From Alphaproteobacteria bacterium (GTDB taxonomy: Bacteria > Pseudomonadota > Alphaproteobacteria > JAJTHO01 > CANGYM01): a stretch of 53,358 bases of DNA. The position numbers were made by a program, and so were the translations under genes. Below, in pieces: positions 37,458 to 46,260 of the stretch. Numbering within the stretch: position 1 is the stretch's first letter; the number at the start of each line of letters is the position of its first letter. Below the pieces are notes generated by a model, which was not told the origin of the DNA, searched no databases, and saw only the letters and a list, made by a program, of their open reading frames with translations. The stretch covers positions 1-53,358 of the forward strand of contig CANGYP010000003.1 of the NCBI GenBank assembly GCA_947458235.1. The letters are read 5' to 3'.

Positions 37458-39626
37458 ATGACAGCACGATTCGGCTTTTTGCGGCGTGTGGCGGCCTTGG
37501 CGTTGTGCCTTGGCGCGATGGTGTTGATGGGCGGGCAGGGGGCGTGGGCTATGTCTTGCGTTCAGGCGGCTGAAATTGTGGATGCCCTGTATAGTACGGG
37601 GGCAGGTGCGGGTAGCAATGGGATTCCTGGGGATTACAAACCCCCGTGTCAGTTACCTGCTGGCAGGATTATTGCCATCCAAGCTACTGAAAGTGGTCCC
37701 TATGGAAATTCTGGAACAGAATCAGGAGGAGGTGCCAAAGGTTGTGGGCAGTTGATCGGGCATAAAAATCCCACTTACCCTATTGGATCCAAGACCTTGA
37801 GCTATGATCTCCTAGGCAACAATATACACAATCTCTTACGGGGCGCAGAATATCTTTGTTATTTGCAAGATTATTTAAGATTGTATGTAGATGAAGATCG
37901 CTGCGAACTCATAGCCGCTGCCTATAATGCTGGGGAAGGTGTCGTACAAGGTGGTATACGATTGAACAAATCTCGTGGAAAACCACTGACGTTGGAGAAC
38001 ATTTTGGAAGCAGGTGTGCCATTATTTCCTAGACTGTACCCTGTTCCTCAAAAAAAAATAAAAGAGGCTTTGGGCCATGCAGGATGCACCTGCGGGGGAG
38101 AATATAGAAAATATGTTGAATCTGGACGGTTTTGTCGCCCCAACGGCGGCGGCATCGGCGGCATCGGCAACGTGGCCACAGGGGTTTTGATTGTGGATCA
38201 AATCGCCGATGTGGGCACGGGTGTGATTCAGGCGTTGGCCAGTGTGGTGAAAACGGCTGTTGTGTTGTTTGACAAACATCTGGGACCTGCGTTGTTGAGT
38301 GTGGTGATGGTGATTTACAGCATCATGGCCCTGTGGGCGATTGCCAAGCTGCTGATGCCCTTTGGCCGTCCAGGGAATGCGGGCCAGACCATGAACGGTC
38401 TGTTGACCTTGACGGGTACGGTGGGGATTGTGGCGTTGATGTTGAACAATCTCAGTTTGCTGACGTCCATGGTGTTTTTTCCCATCATGAGCTTAATGAC
38501 AGAGCTGGGGGATCTGAGTGCCAGCAGTTGTCAAAGTGCCAGCACACTCTCCACCCCATGCACTGCGGCCAATGCCCAATCCCTGTCGGGGGATGTCGCC
38601 AAAGATGCCAAGCTGTTGGCCACCCGCATGACCTGTACCGTGGATCAGGCCATGCAGCCCCTGAAACAAATCCTGCGCATTTCCATGGCCAGCCTGAAAC
38701 GGCTGGAGGGGGATTTTCAGAGTCCAGAAGCGTCCTTTATCCAAAACATCACGGATAGACTCCCGGGTGCGAAGTTTTCTGTTCTGGGACTGGTGGGTGG
38801 AAAGATCGATGAAGCCAAAACACAGAGCACGCAGATTTTGGTATTGGCCAGTGCGGTCCCCTTGGCGGTGATGTCGGCGACGTCCATTTTGGGCATCGTG
38901 GCCACCACGGCGCAGGCCTTTTGGAAAATTGCCTTTGAATTTTTTAAACTGGCCCCTGCGGTGGCGGCCTTTGCCTTTCGTCCCACACGGGGTGTGTTTT
39001 CCACCAGTGTTAAGGGGTGGATCAGCCCCATCATGATCTTTGCGGTGATTTACAGCATATTGGGCCTATCGTCGGGCATTGTATGCAATCTGCCCTTGGG
39101 CAAAACGGCCGATGGGAAAGACTACACATTAGGTGAGAGTGGCGATGCGTATGTTGCGGGTATTCCTGATGCGCCTGTTATAGGGACGCTCCCTGATCTT
39201 TTTCAATGGAAGTCGGGCGAGGCCCTGTTCCCTGTTTTAACCAAAAGCGTTTGGATCACGTTGGCCTTTTTCACCATTTTTATTAACAGCTCGTTGCGGT
39301 TGGCTGCCAAGATGGATTGGGTGGGCGGCGGCGGTCTGGCCGATGGTCTGCAAAAATTGGTCAGCAATACCTTGGGCAATCTGGATCATTACAAAGCCCT
39401 GATGCAAAAAACCGTGGGCTTGGCCAGCGATGTGGCCCAAAATGCTTGGATGAAATCTGGGGATGAGAAAAAGAAGGACAAAGAAGATAAAAAAGATGAT
39501 GGTAAAGAGGGTGACAAGGACAGCAAGCCTGCGGACGGATCGTCCTCGGAAGGGGGCCAGAGCAACACCGACCAAAGCGGGGGTAGCCAATCGGCCCCAA
39601 GCCCGCAGGAAAGGACCCCCGTATGA
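37458..39626 (+). CDS. VirB6/TrbL-like membrane protein with N-terminal lytic transglycosylase domain
   Basis: A 722-residue protein. After a signal peptide (cut near AWAM) comes a soluble SLT-type domain: catalytic Glu78 in IQATESGPYG, GAKGCGQLIG at 92-101 and AAYNAGEG at 154-161. From about 240 there are several membrane helices in two groups (about 275-350 and 460-600), as in VirB6/TrbL channel proteins, and then a Lys/Asp/Glu/Ser-rich tail of about 60 residues. The domain order joins a VirB1-type peptidoglycan cutter to a VirB6-type channel. The SLT segment looks more A+T-rich than the rest. It overlaps the next gene by 4 bases. Confidence 0.85.
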   Translation: MTARFGFLRRVAALALCLGAMVLMGGQGAWAMSCVQAAEIVDALYSTGAGAGSNGIPGDYKPPCQLPAGRIIAIQATESGPYGNSGTESGGGAKGCGQLIGHKNPTYPIGSKTLSYDLLGNNIHNLLRGAEYLCYLQDYLRLYVDEDRCELIAAAYNAGEGVVQGGIRLNKSRGKPLTLENILEAGVPLFPRLYPVPQKKIKEALGHAGCTCGGEYRKYVESGRFCRPNGGGIGGIGNVATGVLIVDQIADVGTGVIQALASVVKTAVVLFDKHLGPALLSVVMVIYSIMALWAIAKLLMPFGRPGNAGQTMNGLLTLTGTVGIVALMLNNLSLLTSMVFFPIMSLMTELGDLSASSCQSASTLSTPCTAANAQSLSGDVAKDAKLLATRMTCTVDQAMQPLKQILRISMASLKRLEGDFQSPEASFIQNITDRLPGAKFSVLGLVGGKIDEAKTQSTQILVLASAVPLAVMSATSILGIVATTAQAFWKIAFEFFKLAPAVAAFAFRPTRGVFSTSVKGWISPIMIFAVIYSILGLSSGIVCNLPLGKTADGKDYTLGESGDAYVAGIPDAPVIGTLPDLFQWKSGEALFPVLTKSVWITLAFFTIFINSSLRLAAKMDWVGGGGLADGLQKLVSNTLGNLDHYKALMQKTVGLASDVAQNAWMKSGDEKKKDKEDKKDDGKEGDKDSKPADGSSSEGGQSNTDQSGGSQSAPSPQERTPV

Positions 39627-41203
39627 TCCGCATCATGATCCTGTTGATACTGCTGGGGGGGTGGGGGCAGGGGGCTTGGGCGGCAACGCTGGGGAAGTCT
39701 GATCCATTCACGCCGCCGCCAGCATCCACCCCAGCCCCTGATCCGTCGTCCGCGACCCCATCGGGAAGCTCGAATCCTCTGGATTTTGGAAAAATAAACG
39801 TTCCAAATGTGGGCACCATCGATGCGTTTGACCCTGGCGAAAAACGTCTGGCGGAAACGTGCCAGACTTACGAAAGTATGTTTGTTGTGCAGGGGGATAT
39901 TACCGCCAACAATCCAGCGGCCAGTTTGATCCAGAACTTTTTGCGGGCTTTTGCGGCCCTGCAACAGGCCTTTAATACCAAAATTGCGGATGCGGCGGTG
40001 GGGTTGGGGTTGATTTTGCTGGTGTTGTTTTCGTTGTTTTATGGGCTGCGGTTGGTGTTTCCCTTCACCCCTTACGGGCAGATTGCGGAGACCTATAACC
40101 AGATTTTCAATCTGTGGGGTGTGGCGGCCGTGGTGTTTTTGATTGTCATGAATCCGAATTTTATCCCCAACAACGTGGTGTACCCTGTGTTCAAAAGTTT
40201 GGTGAATGCCAATTTTACTTTGCTGCAGGTGTCCTCGACCTTGGCCAACGAGGCCACAGAGGGGGCGTCCAAAACCGACCCCAGTTGCCTAGGGAAATCA
40301 GGGGGCAACAACCCGTTGGAGCGCATCATTCGCGGCATCGTCGAACAAACCACCTACGCCCAAGGCGTCAGTATGAACAACCTGTGCATCAGTCTGAGCA
40401 TTATCGGCTTTGCCGATCCTGATGACGGCGACCGCTGTCTAGAAGCCAACAGGAAAAAAAGCACTATCGAGGCCTGTAAAGCTGAAAATGTGGCCAAAGG
40501 TTTATTGGAGGCGGCGTGGTGTGAGGCCGTGATAGAAGGACAATTCCTGGCTGGGGCTTTTATGGGGGCCCTGGATCTGATAGGGGGACTTTTAAATATG
40601 GCTTGGAAGGCACTTTCATCTGAGAATCCCTTTATGGTGCTCCTTAACGTCGTCATTAAAATGATTTTTGGATTTGGTTTGTTCATGATTGCATTGTATA
40701 AATACCTGATGATCGGGCTTTATATGCTAGAGGCCGCTATGCTGCCCTTTATCCTGTCCGCATTTTGGAGTTTGATTTTGATCGTTGGCATCATTCCTGC
40801 GGGGCGAGAGGTCATCAAAACCGCCTTCTTCGCCGTCTTGCAGGGCGGTGCCACCATCATTTTTCTGGGGGTTGGGCTGTCTGTGATTGCGGCGATGGAT
40901 ACTTATGTCTGGTATCAATTTACGAAGGATCCCAATATGGTCCAAACGACACTCGTCAGTTCCAAAAACTTTATGTACGCTTGGCCTTTATGGATGATTT
41001 TAATCACCAGCTTTGCGGGCATCAACGCCCTGAAGCAGGCACGGTCCATGGCGGAATCGGTCTTTAAAACGGGCCTTAGCTTACAAATCGCCGACAGCTT
41101 GTTTGGAACGTTTAAGCAGATGGTGTATTTTGCCATGGATGTTTTGGGGGATCTGGCCAGTGCTGGGGGCTTTAGCAAAATTCGCCGTGTGGTGCTGCGC
41201 TGA
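39623..41203 (+). CDS. VirB6/TrbL-like membrane protein
   Basis: A 526-residue protein with a signal-like N terminus (cut near AWAA), a Pro/Ser-rich region (about 25-60), and six to seven membrane helices at about 115-175 and 310-460. The middle region contains several cysteines in a soluble loop. It matches VirB6/TrbL in size and layout. Its start overlaps the stop of the SLT-VirB6 fusion, so they are translated together and probably sit in the same inner-membrane complex. Two VirB6-like genes in a row recall the expansion seen in Rickettsiales, but homology to those is not shown. Confidence 0.8.
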   Translation: MIRIMILLILLGGWGQGAWAATLGKSDPFTPPPASTPAPDPSSATPSGSSNPLDFGKINVPNVGTIDAFDPGEKRLAETCQTYESMFVVQGDITANNPAASLIQNFLRAFAALQQAFNTKIADAAVGLGLILLVLFSLFYGLRLVFPFTPYGQIAETYNQIFNLWGVAAVVFLIVMNPNFIPNNVVYPVFKSLVNANFTLLQVSSTLANEATEGASKTDPSCLGKSGGNNPLERIIRGIVEQTTYAQGVSMNNLCISLSIIGFADPDDGDRCLEANRKKSTIEACKAENVAKGLLEAAWCEAVIEGQFLAGAFMGALDLIGGLLNMAWKALSSENPFMVLLNVVIKMIFGFGLFMIALYKYLMIGLYMLEAAMLPFILSAFWSLILIVGIIPAGREVIKTAFFAVLQGGATIIFLGVGLSVIAAMDTYVWYQFTKDPNMVQTTLVSSKNFMYAWPLWMILITSFAGINALKQARSMAESVFKTGLSLQIADSLFGTFKQMVYFAMDVLGDLASAGGFSKIRRVVLR

Positions 41204-41496
41204 TGCATCTGATCTATTGTCCCTGTCCCCAGTATGACGTGGCTGCGGCCTTGGCCCGCGGCCTGTTGGAACAGCGTTTGGCCGTGTGCGTGAACATCAT
41301 CCCCGCCGTCACATCCCTGTTTGTGTGGGATGGTCAGATGGTGCAGGAAACCGAAGGGGTTATGGTGGTGAAAACCCTCACCCCCCAAGAGGCAGAGGCG
41401 TATTTGAGTGCCCATCATCCCTATGACGTGCCCGCCATTATGACCATCCCTGTGCAGGCCAATGCCGCCTTTAAGGCGTGGGCCGAGGGCATATGA
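41203..41496 (+). CDS. cutA: CutA-family divalent cation tolerance protein
   Basis: Small trimeric cytoplasmic protein of 97 residues linked to copper tolerance; the real role is still unclear in the family. Typical features are the N-terminal strand YCPCPQYDVAAALARGLLEQ, then RLAVCVNIIPAVTSLFVWDG and the C-terminal PYDVPAIMTIPV. It starts on the last base of the upstream VirB6-like stop and overlaps rsmA by 4 bases. Confidence 0.93.
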   Translation: MHLIYCPCPQYDVAAALARGLLEQRLAVCVNIIPAVTSLFVWDGQMVQETEGVMVVKTLTPQEAEAYLSAHHPYDVPAIMTIPVQANAAFKAWAEGI

Positions 41497-42335
41497 GTGT
41501 TGATACCTTGCCTCCTCTGCGGGATATTGTGGCCCAGCATGATCTGGTGGCGAAAAAACGGCATGGGCAAAATTTTTTGTTTGATTTTAACGTTTTAAAA
41601 AAAATCGTCCGCTTTTCGGGGGCCCCCCAGCATGACACCGTTGTGGAAATCGGCCCAGGACCTGGGGGCCTGACCCGCGCCCTGTTTTTAGAGGGCTATC
41701 AAACCGTCATCGTCATTGAAAAAGACCCCCAGTTTCTGGATGTGCTACGGGATATTCAGGCCGTGGCCCCCCTGCAGATTGTGATGCAGGATGCCTTGAC
41801 CGTGGATTTTGCCCAGTTGGGGCAGGGGCCCCGCCACATCGTGGCCAATTTGCCCTATAATATCAGCACACCCTTACTCACCCGTTTTTTGACGGCTCGC
41901 GCCGACATCGCCAGCATCACCGTTTTGTTGCAAAAGGAAGTCAGCGAACGTATGGCCGCCCCCCATGGCAGCAAGGTTTACGGCCGCCTGAGCATTCTAG
42001 CCCAAGCCCTGTGCGATGTGGCCCTTGGCCCCATTGTCTCGGGACAGGCCTTTGTTCCCCCGCCAAAGGTGACATCCCAAGTCATTCGTCTGATCCCCAA
42101 GCCCACCGCCGTCTGTGTGCAGACCTTGCAGCACGTCACGGCGGTGGCGTTTCAGGCGCGGCGAAAAATGATCCAAAGCACCTTGATGAAGGCCCTACCT
42201 CTGACGCCACAGGACTTAGAGGCCCTCAATCTCACCCCCAGCCACCGGCCAGAGCAAATTCCTGTCCCCACATTTGTGGCGTTGGCCCAACTTTTGCAAC
42301 CGCGTTTACATTTGGGCAATGTTTGTCTGCCATAA
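41493..42335 (+). CDS. rsmA: 16S rRNA (adenine1518-N6/adenine1519-N6)-dimethyltransferase
   Basis: Methylates two adenines near the 3' end of 16S rRNA during ribosome maturation (also called KsgA). The 280 residues include KKRHGQNFLFD, the SAM motif VVEIGPGPGGLTRAL and the catalytic NLPYNIS. A GTG at 41478 is in frame, but the ATG at 41493 overlaps the cutA stop as ATGA and is preferred. In many alphaproteobacteria this gene follows lptD-surA-pdxA; here it lies 28 kb from lptD. Confidence 0.95.
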   Translation: MSVDTLPPLRDIVAQHDLVAKKRHGQNFLFDFNVLKKIVRFSGAPQHDTVVEIGPGPGGLTRALFLEGYQTVIVIEKDPQFLDVLRDIQAVAPLQIVMQDALTVDFAQLGQGPRHIVANLPYNISTPLLTRFLTARADIASITVLLQKEVSERMAAPHGSKVYGRLSILAQALCDVALGPIVSGQAFVPPPKVTSQVIRLIPKPTAVCVQTLQHVTAVAFQARRKMIQSTLMKALPLTPQDLEALNLTPSHRPEQIPVPTFVALAQLLQPRLHLGNVCLP

Positions 42336-42369
42336 ATTTTTTAAGACGGTTTAAAAAAAGCATAACACG

Positions 42370-43767
42370 ATGACGAACCTTCGCAGTAGCTTACAAACGG
42401 GCCTACAGCAATCTTTGGTGATGACACCTAAGCTGCAACAGGCCATAAAATTGTTACAGTTATCCTCCGTGGAGGTTGCGGCGGAAATCGCGCCCTATCT
42501 TTTGGAAAATCCCCTGCTGGAAATGGATGATGGATTGCTGGAGGGGCCCAAAGCACCCGCTAGCGATGCCCCCCACGATCTGGACATCAGCGATCAAGAT
42601 TTTTGGGACCCTAGTTCGGATTTATCCTGCATCGATCTGCCCCGCGCAGACGCCGATCACGATCTGTTGCTCGAGCGGGGCGAGGAAGAAAGCCTGCGGT
42701 CCTATATCAGCCGTCATATCGGCCTGTTGTTCTCGCATCCTGCGGACATTATGATTGCTTTGCGGTTGCTGGATGGGTTGGATGCTTCGGGATACTTGGT
42801 GGATAGTGTGGCGGAGATTGCCCAGCAGCTGGGAACCCAGATCGAAGAGGTAGAAAGCGTTCTTCAGGTTTTACAAACGCTGGAACCAGCGGGCCTGTTT
42901 GCCAGAACGCTGGCGGAGTGTCTTAGTTTGCAACTGCGCGACCGTAACCGTCTGGACCCCCAAATGGAAACTTTGATCGACCATCTGGAGGATCTGGGGG
43001 GCCAACACTATGACAAACTCATGTCTTGGTGCCAAGTCACGCGGGACGAGCTGAAGGCCATGGTGACAGAAATCAAAAGTTTGAACCCCCGCCCGGGCAC
43101 CCGTTTCCTCAGCGAACGCGCCGAAACCATGATCCCCGATGTGCTGGTGAAAAAAGACGCTGCGGGCCTGTGGCAGGTGCATTTGAATCCAGTGGCCTTT
43201 CCCAAAATCACCTTTCAACAGGCCGTGTATGATAATTTGAAACATCGTTTGGAGCGGAAAGAAGACAAAGCCTATCTGACCCAAAGCCGCAGCAATGCGG
43301 ACTGGTTATTGCGGGCCCTGCAACAGCGGGCCGAATCCATTTGCAAAGTTGCATCAGAAATCGTGCGCCAGCAAGAGGCCTTTTTCAACCACGGCATCGT
43401 GTATTTGAAACCCATGGTGCTGCGGGATGTGGCGGAAAAAACAGGCCTGCACGAAAGCACCATCAGCCGCGTCACCACCCAAAAATTTATGGTCACCCCG
43501 CGGGGCACCTTTGAAATGAAATACTTTTTCGGGCAGGGGATTGCGAACGCCATCGGCACGACCTATAGCGCGAAATACATCAAAGAGCGCATCGCCCATC
43601 ATATCCGTCAGGAAACCCCGCAAACGGTCCTTTCCGATGACGCGCTGGTGGAGATCCTGAAACAGGAAGGCATCGACGCCGCCCGCCGCACCGTGGCCAA
43701 GTACCGCGAGGCCATGAACATTCCCTCCTCCGCTCAGCGTCGTCGGGGACTGAGGGCCGCGCTCTAG
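42370..43767 (+). CDS. rpoN: RNA polymerase sigma-54 factor
   Basis: Alternative sigma factor that recognises -24/-12 promoters and needs an enhancer-binding activator. The 465 residues have the Gln/Leu-rich region I (LQTGLQQSLVMTPKLQQAI), an acidic region II, the core-binding domain and the helix-turn-helix. The RpoN box ARRTVAKYRE is near the C terminus. It can be connected to the -24/-12 promoter of flgF at 50842-50857. The stop codon overlaps that of convergent pabB in a CTAG. Confidence 0.97.
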   Translation: MTNLRSSLQTGLQQSLVMTPKLQQAIKLLQLSSVEVAAEIAPYLLENPLLEMDDGLLEGPKAPASDAPHDLDISDQDFWDPSSDLSCIDLPRADADHDLLLERGEEESLRSYISRHIGLLFSHPADIMIALRLLDGLDASGYLVDSVAEIAQQLGTQIEEVESVLQVLQTLEPAGLFARTLAECLSLQLRDRNRLDPQMETLIDHLEDLGGQHYDKLMSWCQVTRDELKAMVTEIKSLNPRPGTRFLSERAETMIPDVLVKKDAAGLWQVHLNPVAFPKITFQQAVYDNLKHRLERKEDKAYLTQSRSNADWLLRALQQRAESICKVASEIVRQQEAFFNHGIVYLKPMVLRDVAEKTGLHESTISRVTTQKFMVTPRGTFEMKYFFGQGIANAIGTTYSAKYIKERIAHHIRQETPQTVLSDDALVEILKQEGIDAARRTVAKYREAMNIPSSAQRRRGLRAAL

Positions 43768-45098
43768 GGCATGGGTTTTAAAAAGCCCGTCTTGGCCAAA
43801 CTTTCCTGATATTCCATCATGGGGTCCGAATCCTCCACAATGCCGCACCCAGTATGAAGATACAGGCGGTTTTTTCCCCAGACCAAGGTGCGGATCAGCA
43901 CATTAAACTGCATCGCCCCTGTGGCACTGATATACCCCATAGACCCGCAGAAAGGCCCCCGCGCCATGGGTTCGATGCGCGTGATTTCATCAATGGCTTT
44001 GATTTTTGGGGCGCCGGTGACGGATCCGCTGGGAAACAGGGTTTTTAAAATGGTTTGGGGGGATGTGTCCTCGTAAACCTTGCCCTGTAGGGTGCTGGTC
44101 ATCTGGTGGACATAGGAATAGGATTCCACCGACCACAAATGGGGCACAGTGACACTGCCCGCGTAACATAGCTTGGCCATATCATGACGCATCAAATCCA
44201 CAATCATCAGGTTTTCGGCCCGATCTTTTGCACTGGTTTGCAGCTGGGTTTTTAATCGCTCATCATTCTGGGGGTCCTCTCTATCACGGGGCCGCGTGCC
44301 TTTCATGGGGCGCATGGTCAAATCATTTTGGGGGTTTAGGTGAAAAAACAGCTCTGGCGATAGGGACAACAACACCGCATCCCCCATATCCAAAAACCCG
44401 CCATAGGGGGCGGGGTGGTTCTGGTTTAATGCGTGATACAGGCGCGGCAGATCCTTCTGGGGATACGGTCCCTCGAACGCTTGGGCAATGTTCACCTGAT
44501 ACACGGTGCCAGCGGCAATGCTGGCGCGGGCGTCCTCTATCATGGCGGTGTAGGCCTCTGGGGATAGACATGGCCTTAAAACGGGCAGGGCAGGGCAGGG
44601 GGCTTGCAGGGCCTTTTCTTGGTCCGCAATCAAACGCCTGTAGGCTTTTTCTAGGGTCCAAAGGCGTCTTCGCGCCGTTGTTTCCCAAGCTTTATGGGTG
44701 GTTTCCGGAAATCCATTGGCCATGGCCACCGCTCGTTTCTCTTTATGATCCAGTGCCAGTACGGCGGGATAATATCCCATCCATGCGAAAGGGTAGGGGG
44801 CATAGGCGTCATGGGGTTTGACGGATTGCTGTTCCAGACCATGCAGCATCTCGTACCCCCAAAACCCCATCCAGCCCGTTTGAAAGGGGGGCAGGTCATC
44901 TTTGGCTTTTAAGGTGGGGCAGGGGGATCCCCTATCCCAAAGATCATCGGGGGATGGTAGGGTATCATGCCGAATCATCTTGTCAGGGGAAAACCCCAGA
45001 TAAGTATAGCGGGCTGTATCTTGCAGCACGCAAAGGCCACGGGACCAAGGGATGAGGGGGCCCAGATAGGGCAGACAAGACGTTACAACCGAAAACAC
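43764..45098 (-). CDS. pabB: Aminodeoxychorismate synthase component I
   Basis: Chorismate-using enzyme of folate synthesis, 444 residues. Motifs of the chorismate-binding fold are VNIAQAFEG, MKGTRPRDREDPQNDERL, LMIVDLMRHDMAKLCYAGSV and the C-terminal SGSVTGAPKIKAIDEI and GSMGYISATGAMQFNVLIRT. PabB is favoured over TrpE because the segment PMKGTRPR and overall length fit PabB. No pabA or pabC is adjacent. It uses the product of aroC. Confidence 0.9.
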   Translation of the reverse strand: MFSVVTSCLPYLGPLIPWSRGLCVLQDTARYTYLGFSPDKMIRHDTLPSPDDLWDRGSPCPTLKAKDDLPPFQTGWMGFWGYEMLHGLEQQSVKPHDAYAPYPFAWMGYYPAVLALDHKEKRAVAMANGFPETTHKAWETTARRRLWTLEKAYRRLIADQEKALQAPCPALPVLRPCLSPEAYTAMIEDARASIAAGTVYQVNIAQAFEGPYPQKDLPRLYHALNQNHPAPYGGFLDMGDAVLLSLSPELFFHLNPQNDLTMRPMKGTRPRDREDPQNDERLKTQLQTSAKDRAENLMIVDLMRHDMAKLCYAGSVTVPHLWSVESYSYVHQMTSTLQGKVYEDTSPQTILKTLFPSGSVTGAPKIKAIDEITRIEPMARGPFCGSMGYISATGAMQFNVLIRTLVWGKNRLYLHTGCGIVEDSDPMMEYQESLAKTGFLKPMP

Positions 45099-45148
45099 AG
45101 GGGCAAAACCAGCGCGTGGGATAAGACACAGGCCCCCATCATATCCGA

Positions 45149-45832
45149 CTATTCAGCAAAACGAATGACTTTTAAACCGCGTTGTTGGCGTTGATTCAGG
45201 ATTTCATAACGACGGGCCCGCTCCATAAGGGCCACGCGTTCGTAAACCTTCCGCACAGCGGGGGGGTACGAGGGAGCACCACGGGTCACAGGCGCCGACG
45301 CTGTAGGCTCGCCCCGCTGTTTACGCCAAGCGGTCAGAATACGCTTTTTATAGATCATCTGCCGCTCTGGTGTTGCGGAATGGTAATAGGCGATGGCCCG
45401 CGCCCACGTAGTGTGACGGGCCTTCAGCTCTTGCAGAAACTGCGCGGCGTAGGTGACGTTGGCCATGGGGTCAAAGCCTTCTTCTAAGGAAGAAAACGCC
45501 TTAGGGTGATGTTTTAGATTGATTTGCATGCACCCGATGTCAATGCTTTTTTTGCCCTGCTTGCGGAATTTTTCAACGGCGGCAACGGCTTCTTGCTTGC
45601 TGTCGTAATAATGGCCAGCCCCTTCAACGTTCAGGGTCCATGGCCAACCTTCTGTTTTTCCATTTAAATAACGGCCTGATTCTGTGACGGAGATAGCGTC
45701 TAGCAATTGATAGGGCATACCGTATTGCCGCTCAACCTGACGGATGGCATCATAACACACGCCAGCCCACGCCCCCCCCGCCCCCATAAGGCCAAACAGA
45801 CAAAGGCAAGCCACGATCCGAACAGGTTTCAT
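45149..45832 (-). CDS. Secreted lytic transglycosylase (SLT domain)
   Basis: A 227-residue peptidoglycan-cleaving enzyme with a signal peptide (MKPVRIVACLCLFGLMGAGG, cut after AWA). The SLT domain runs from about 25 to 170, with catalytic Glu51 in ISVTESGRYLN and IGCMQINLKHHPKAF at about 95-110. The basic C-terminal tail has a short Arg-rich helix. It could serve either the flagellum (rod penetration) or the type IV system (VirB1 role). It lies between pabB and the flagellar block, so context does not decide. Confidence 0.88.
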   Translation of the reverse strand: MKPVRIVACLCLFGLMGAGGAWAGVCYDAIRQVERQYGMPYQLLDAISVTESGRYLNGKTEGWPWTLNVEGAGHYYDSKQEAVAAVEKFRKQGKKSIDIGCMQINLKHHPKAFSSLEEGFDPMANVTYAAQFLQELKARHTTWARAIAYYHSATPERQMIYKKRILTAWRKQRGEPTASAPVTRGAPSYPPAVRKVYERVALMERARRYEILNQRQQRGLKVIRFAE

Positions 45833-45908
45833 GACAAAAGAATCATTAATTTCACAGTTGAGTTTACAGCCGTAACGATGAACAAAAAGTAAAAATGCGC
45901 AATAAAAT

Positions 45909-45922
45909 TGATGATATCATCA
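45909..45922. repeat. Perfect 14-base palindrome upstream of the lytic transglycosylase
   Basis: TGATGATATCATCA is a perfect palindrome 77 bases upstream of the minus-strand lytic transglycosylase start and 48 bases before tRNA-Ser. It could be an operator. No second copy was seen. Confidence 0.5.
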
Positions 45923-45969
45923 TTTGCTTTTCATGTCGATTGTGTTTATCACAGAGGCACACTTTTTTT

Positions 45970-46059
45970 GGATGGGTGGCAGAGTGGTCGAATGCGCCGG
46001 TCTCGAAAACCGGTATGGCGGCAACGCCATCGTGGGTTCAAATCCCACCCCATCCGCCA
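45970..46059 (+). tRNA. tRNA-Ser (anticodon CGA)
   Basis: A 90-base class II tRNA with encoded CCA. GGATGGG pairs with CCCATCC in the acceptor stem. The anticodon stem CCGGT/ACCGG encloses CTCGAAA, so the anticodon is CGA, reading UCG. The long variable arm and the GGGTTCAAATCCC T-arm are present. Confidence 0.96.
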
Positions 46060-46236
46060 TATAAAACAAGGCTTTATTGCTAAAATTTTTCAGCCAAAAA
46101 AGCCCCCTATTTTTCGCTCTGGCACACTGGCGGCACATTTTTTAAAAACAAGCCACAAGAAACCGCAGCAAAACAATGATTCAACCACAAAACGTTTTTT
46201 AACTTTTGGACGTTGCAGGATAACGGAAGATCCCCT

Positions 46237-46260
46237 CTGTCACCTGTCACCTGTCACCTG
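46237..46260. repeat. Heptamer tandem repeat at the cyclase stop codon
   Basis: Three tandem copies of CTGTCAC plus a partial fourth (CTG). The stop codon of the cyclase gene (TGA, minus strand, 46242-46240) lies inside the first copy. As 7 is not a multiple of 3, a change in copy number would change the C-terminal residues of the protein. Confidence 0.85.

Noticed and set aside
45940-45960. TGTGTTTATCACA near the lytic transglycosylase as a third copy of the secretion dyad.
   Set aside because: The spacing between half-sites is shorter than N6 and there is no -10 box at the same distance.
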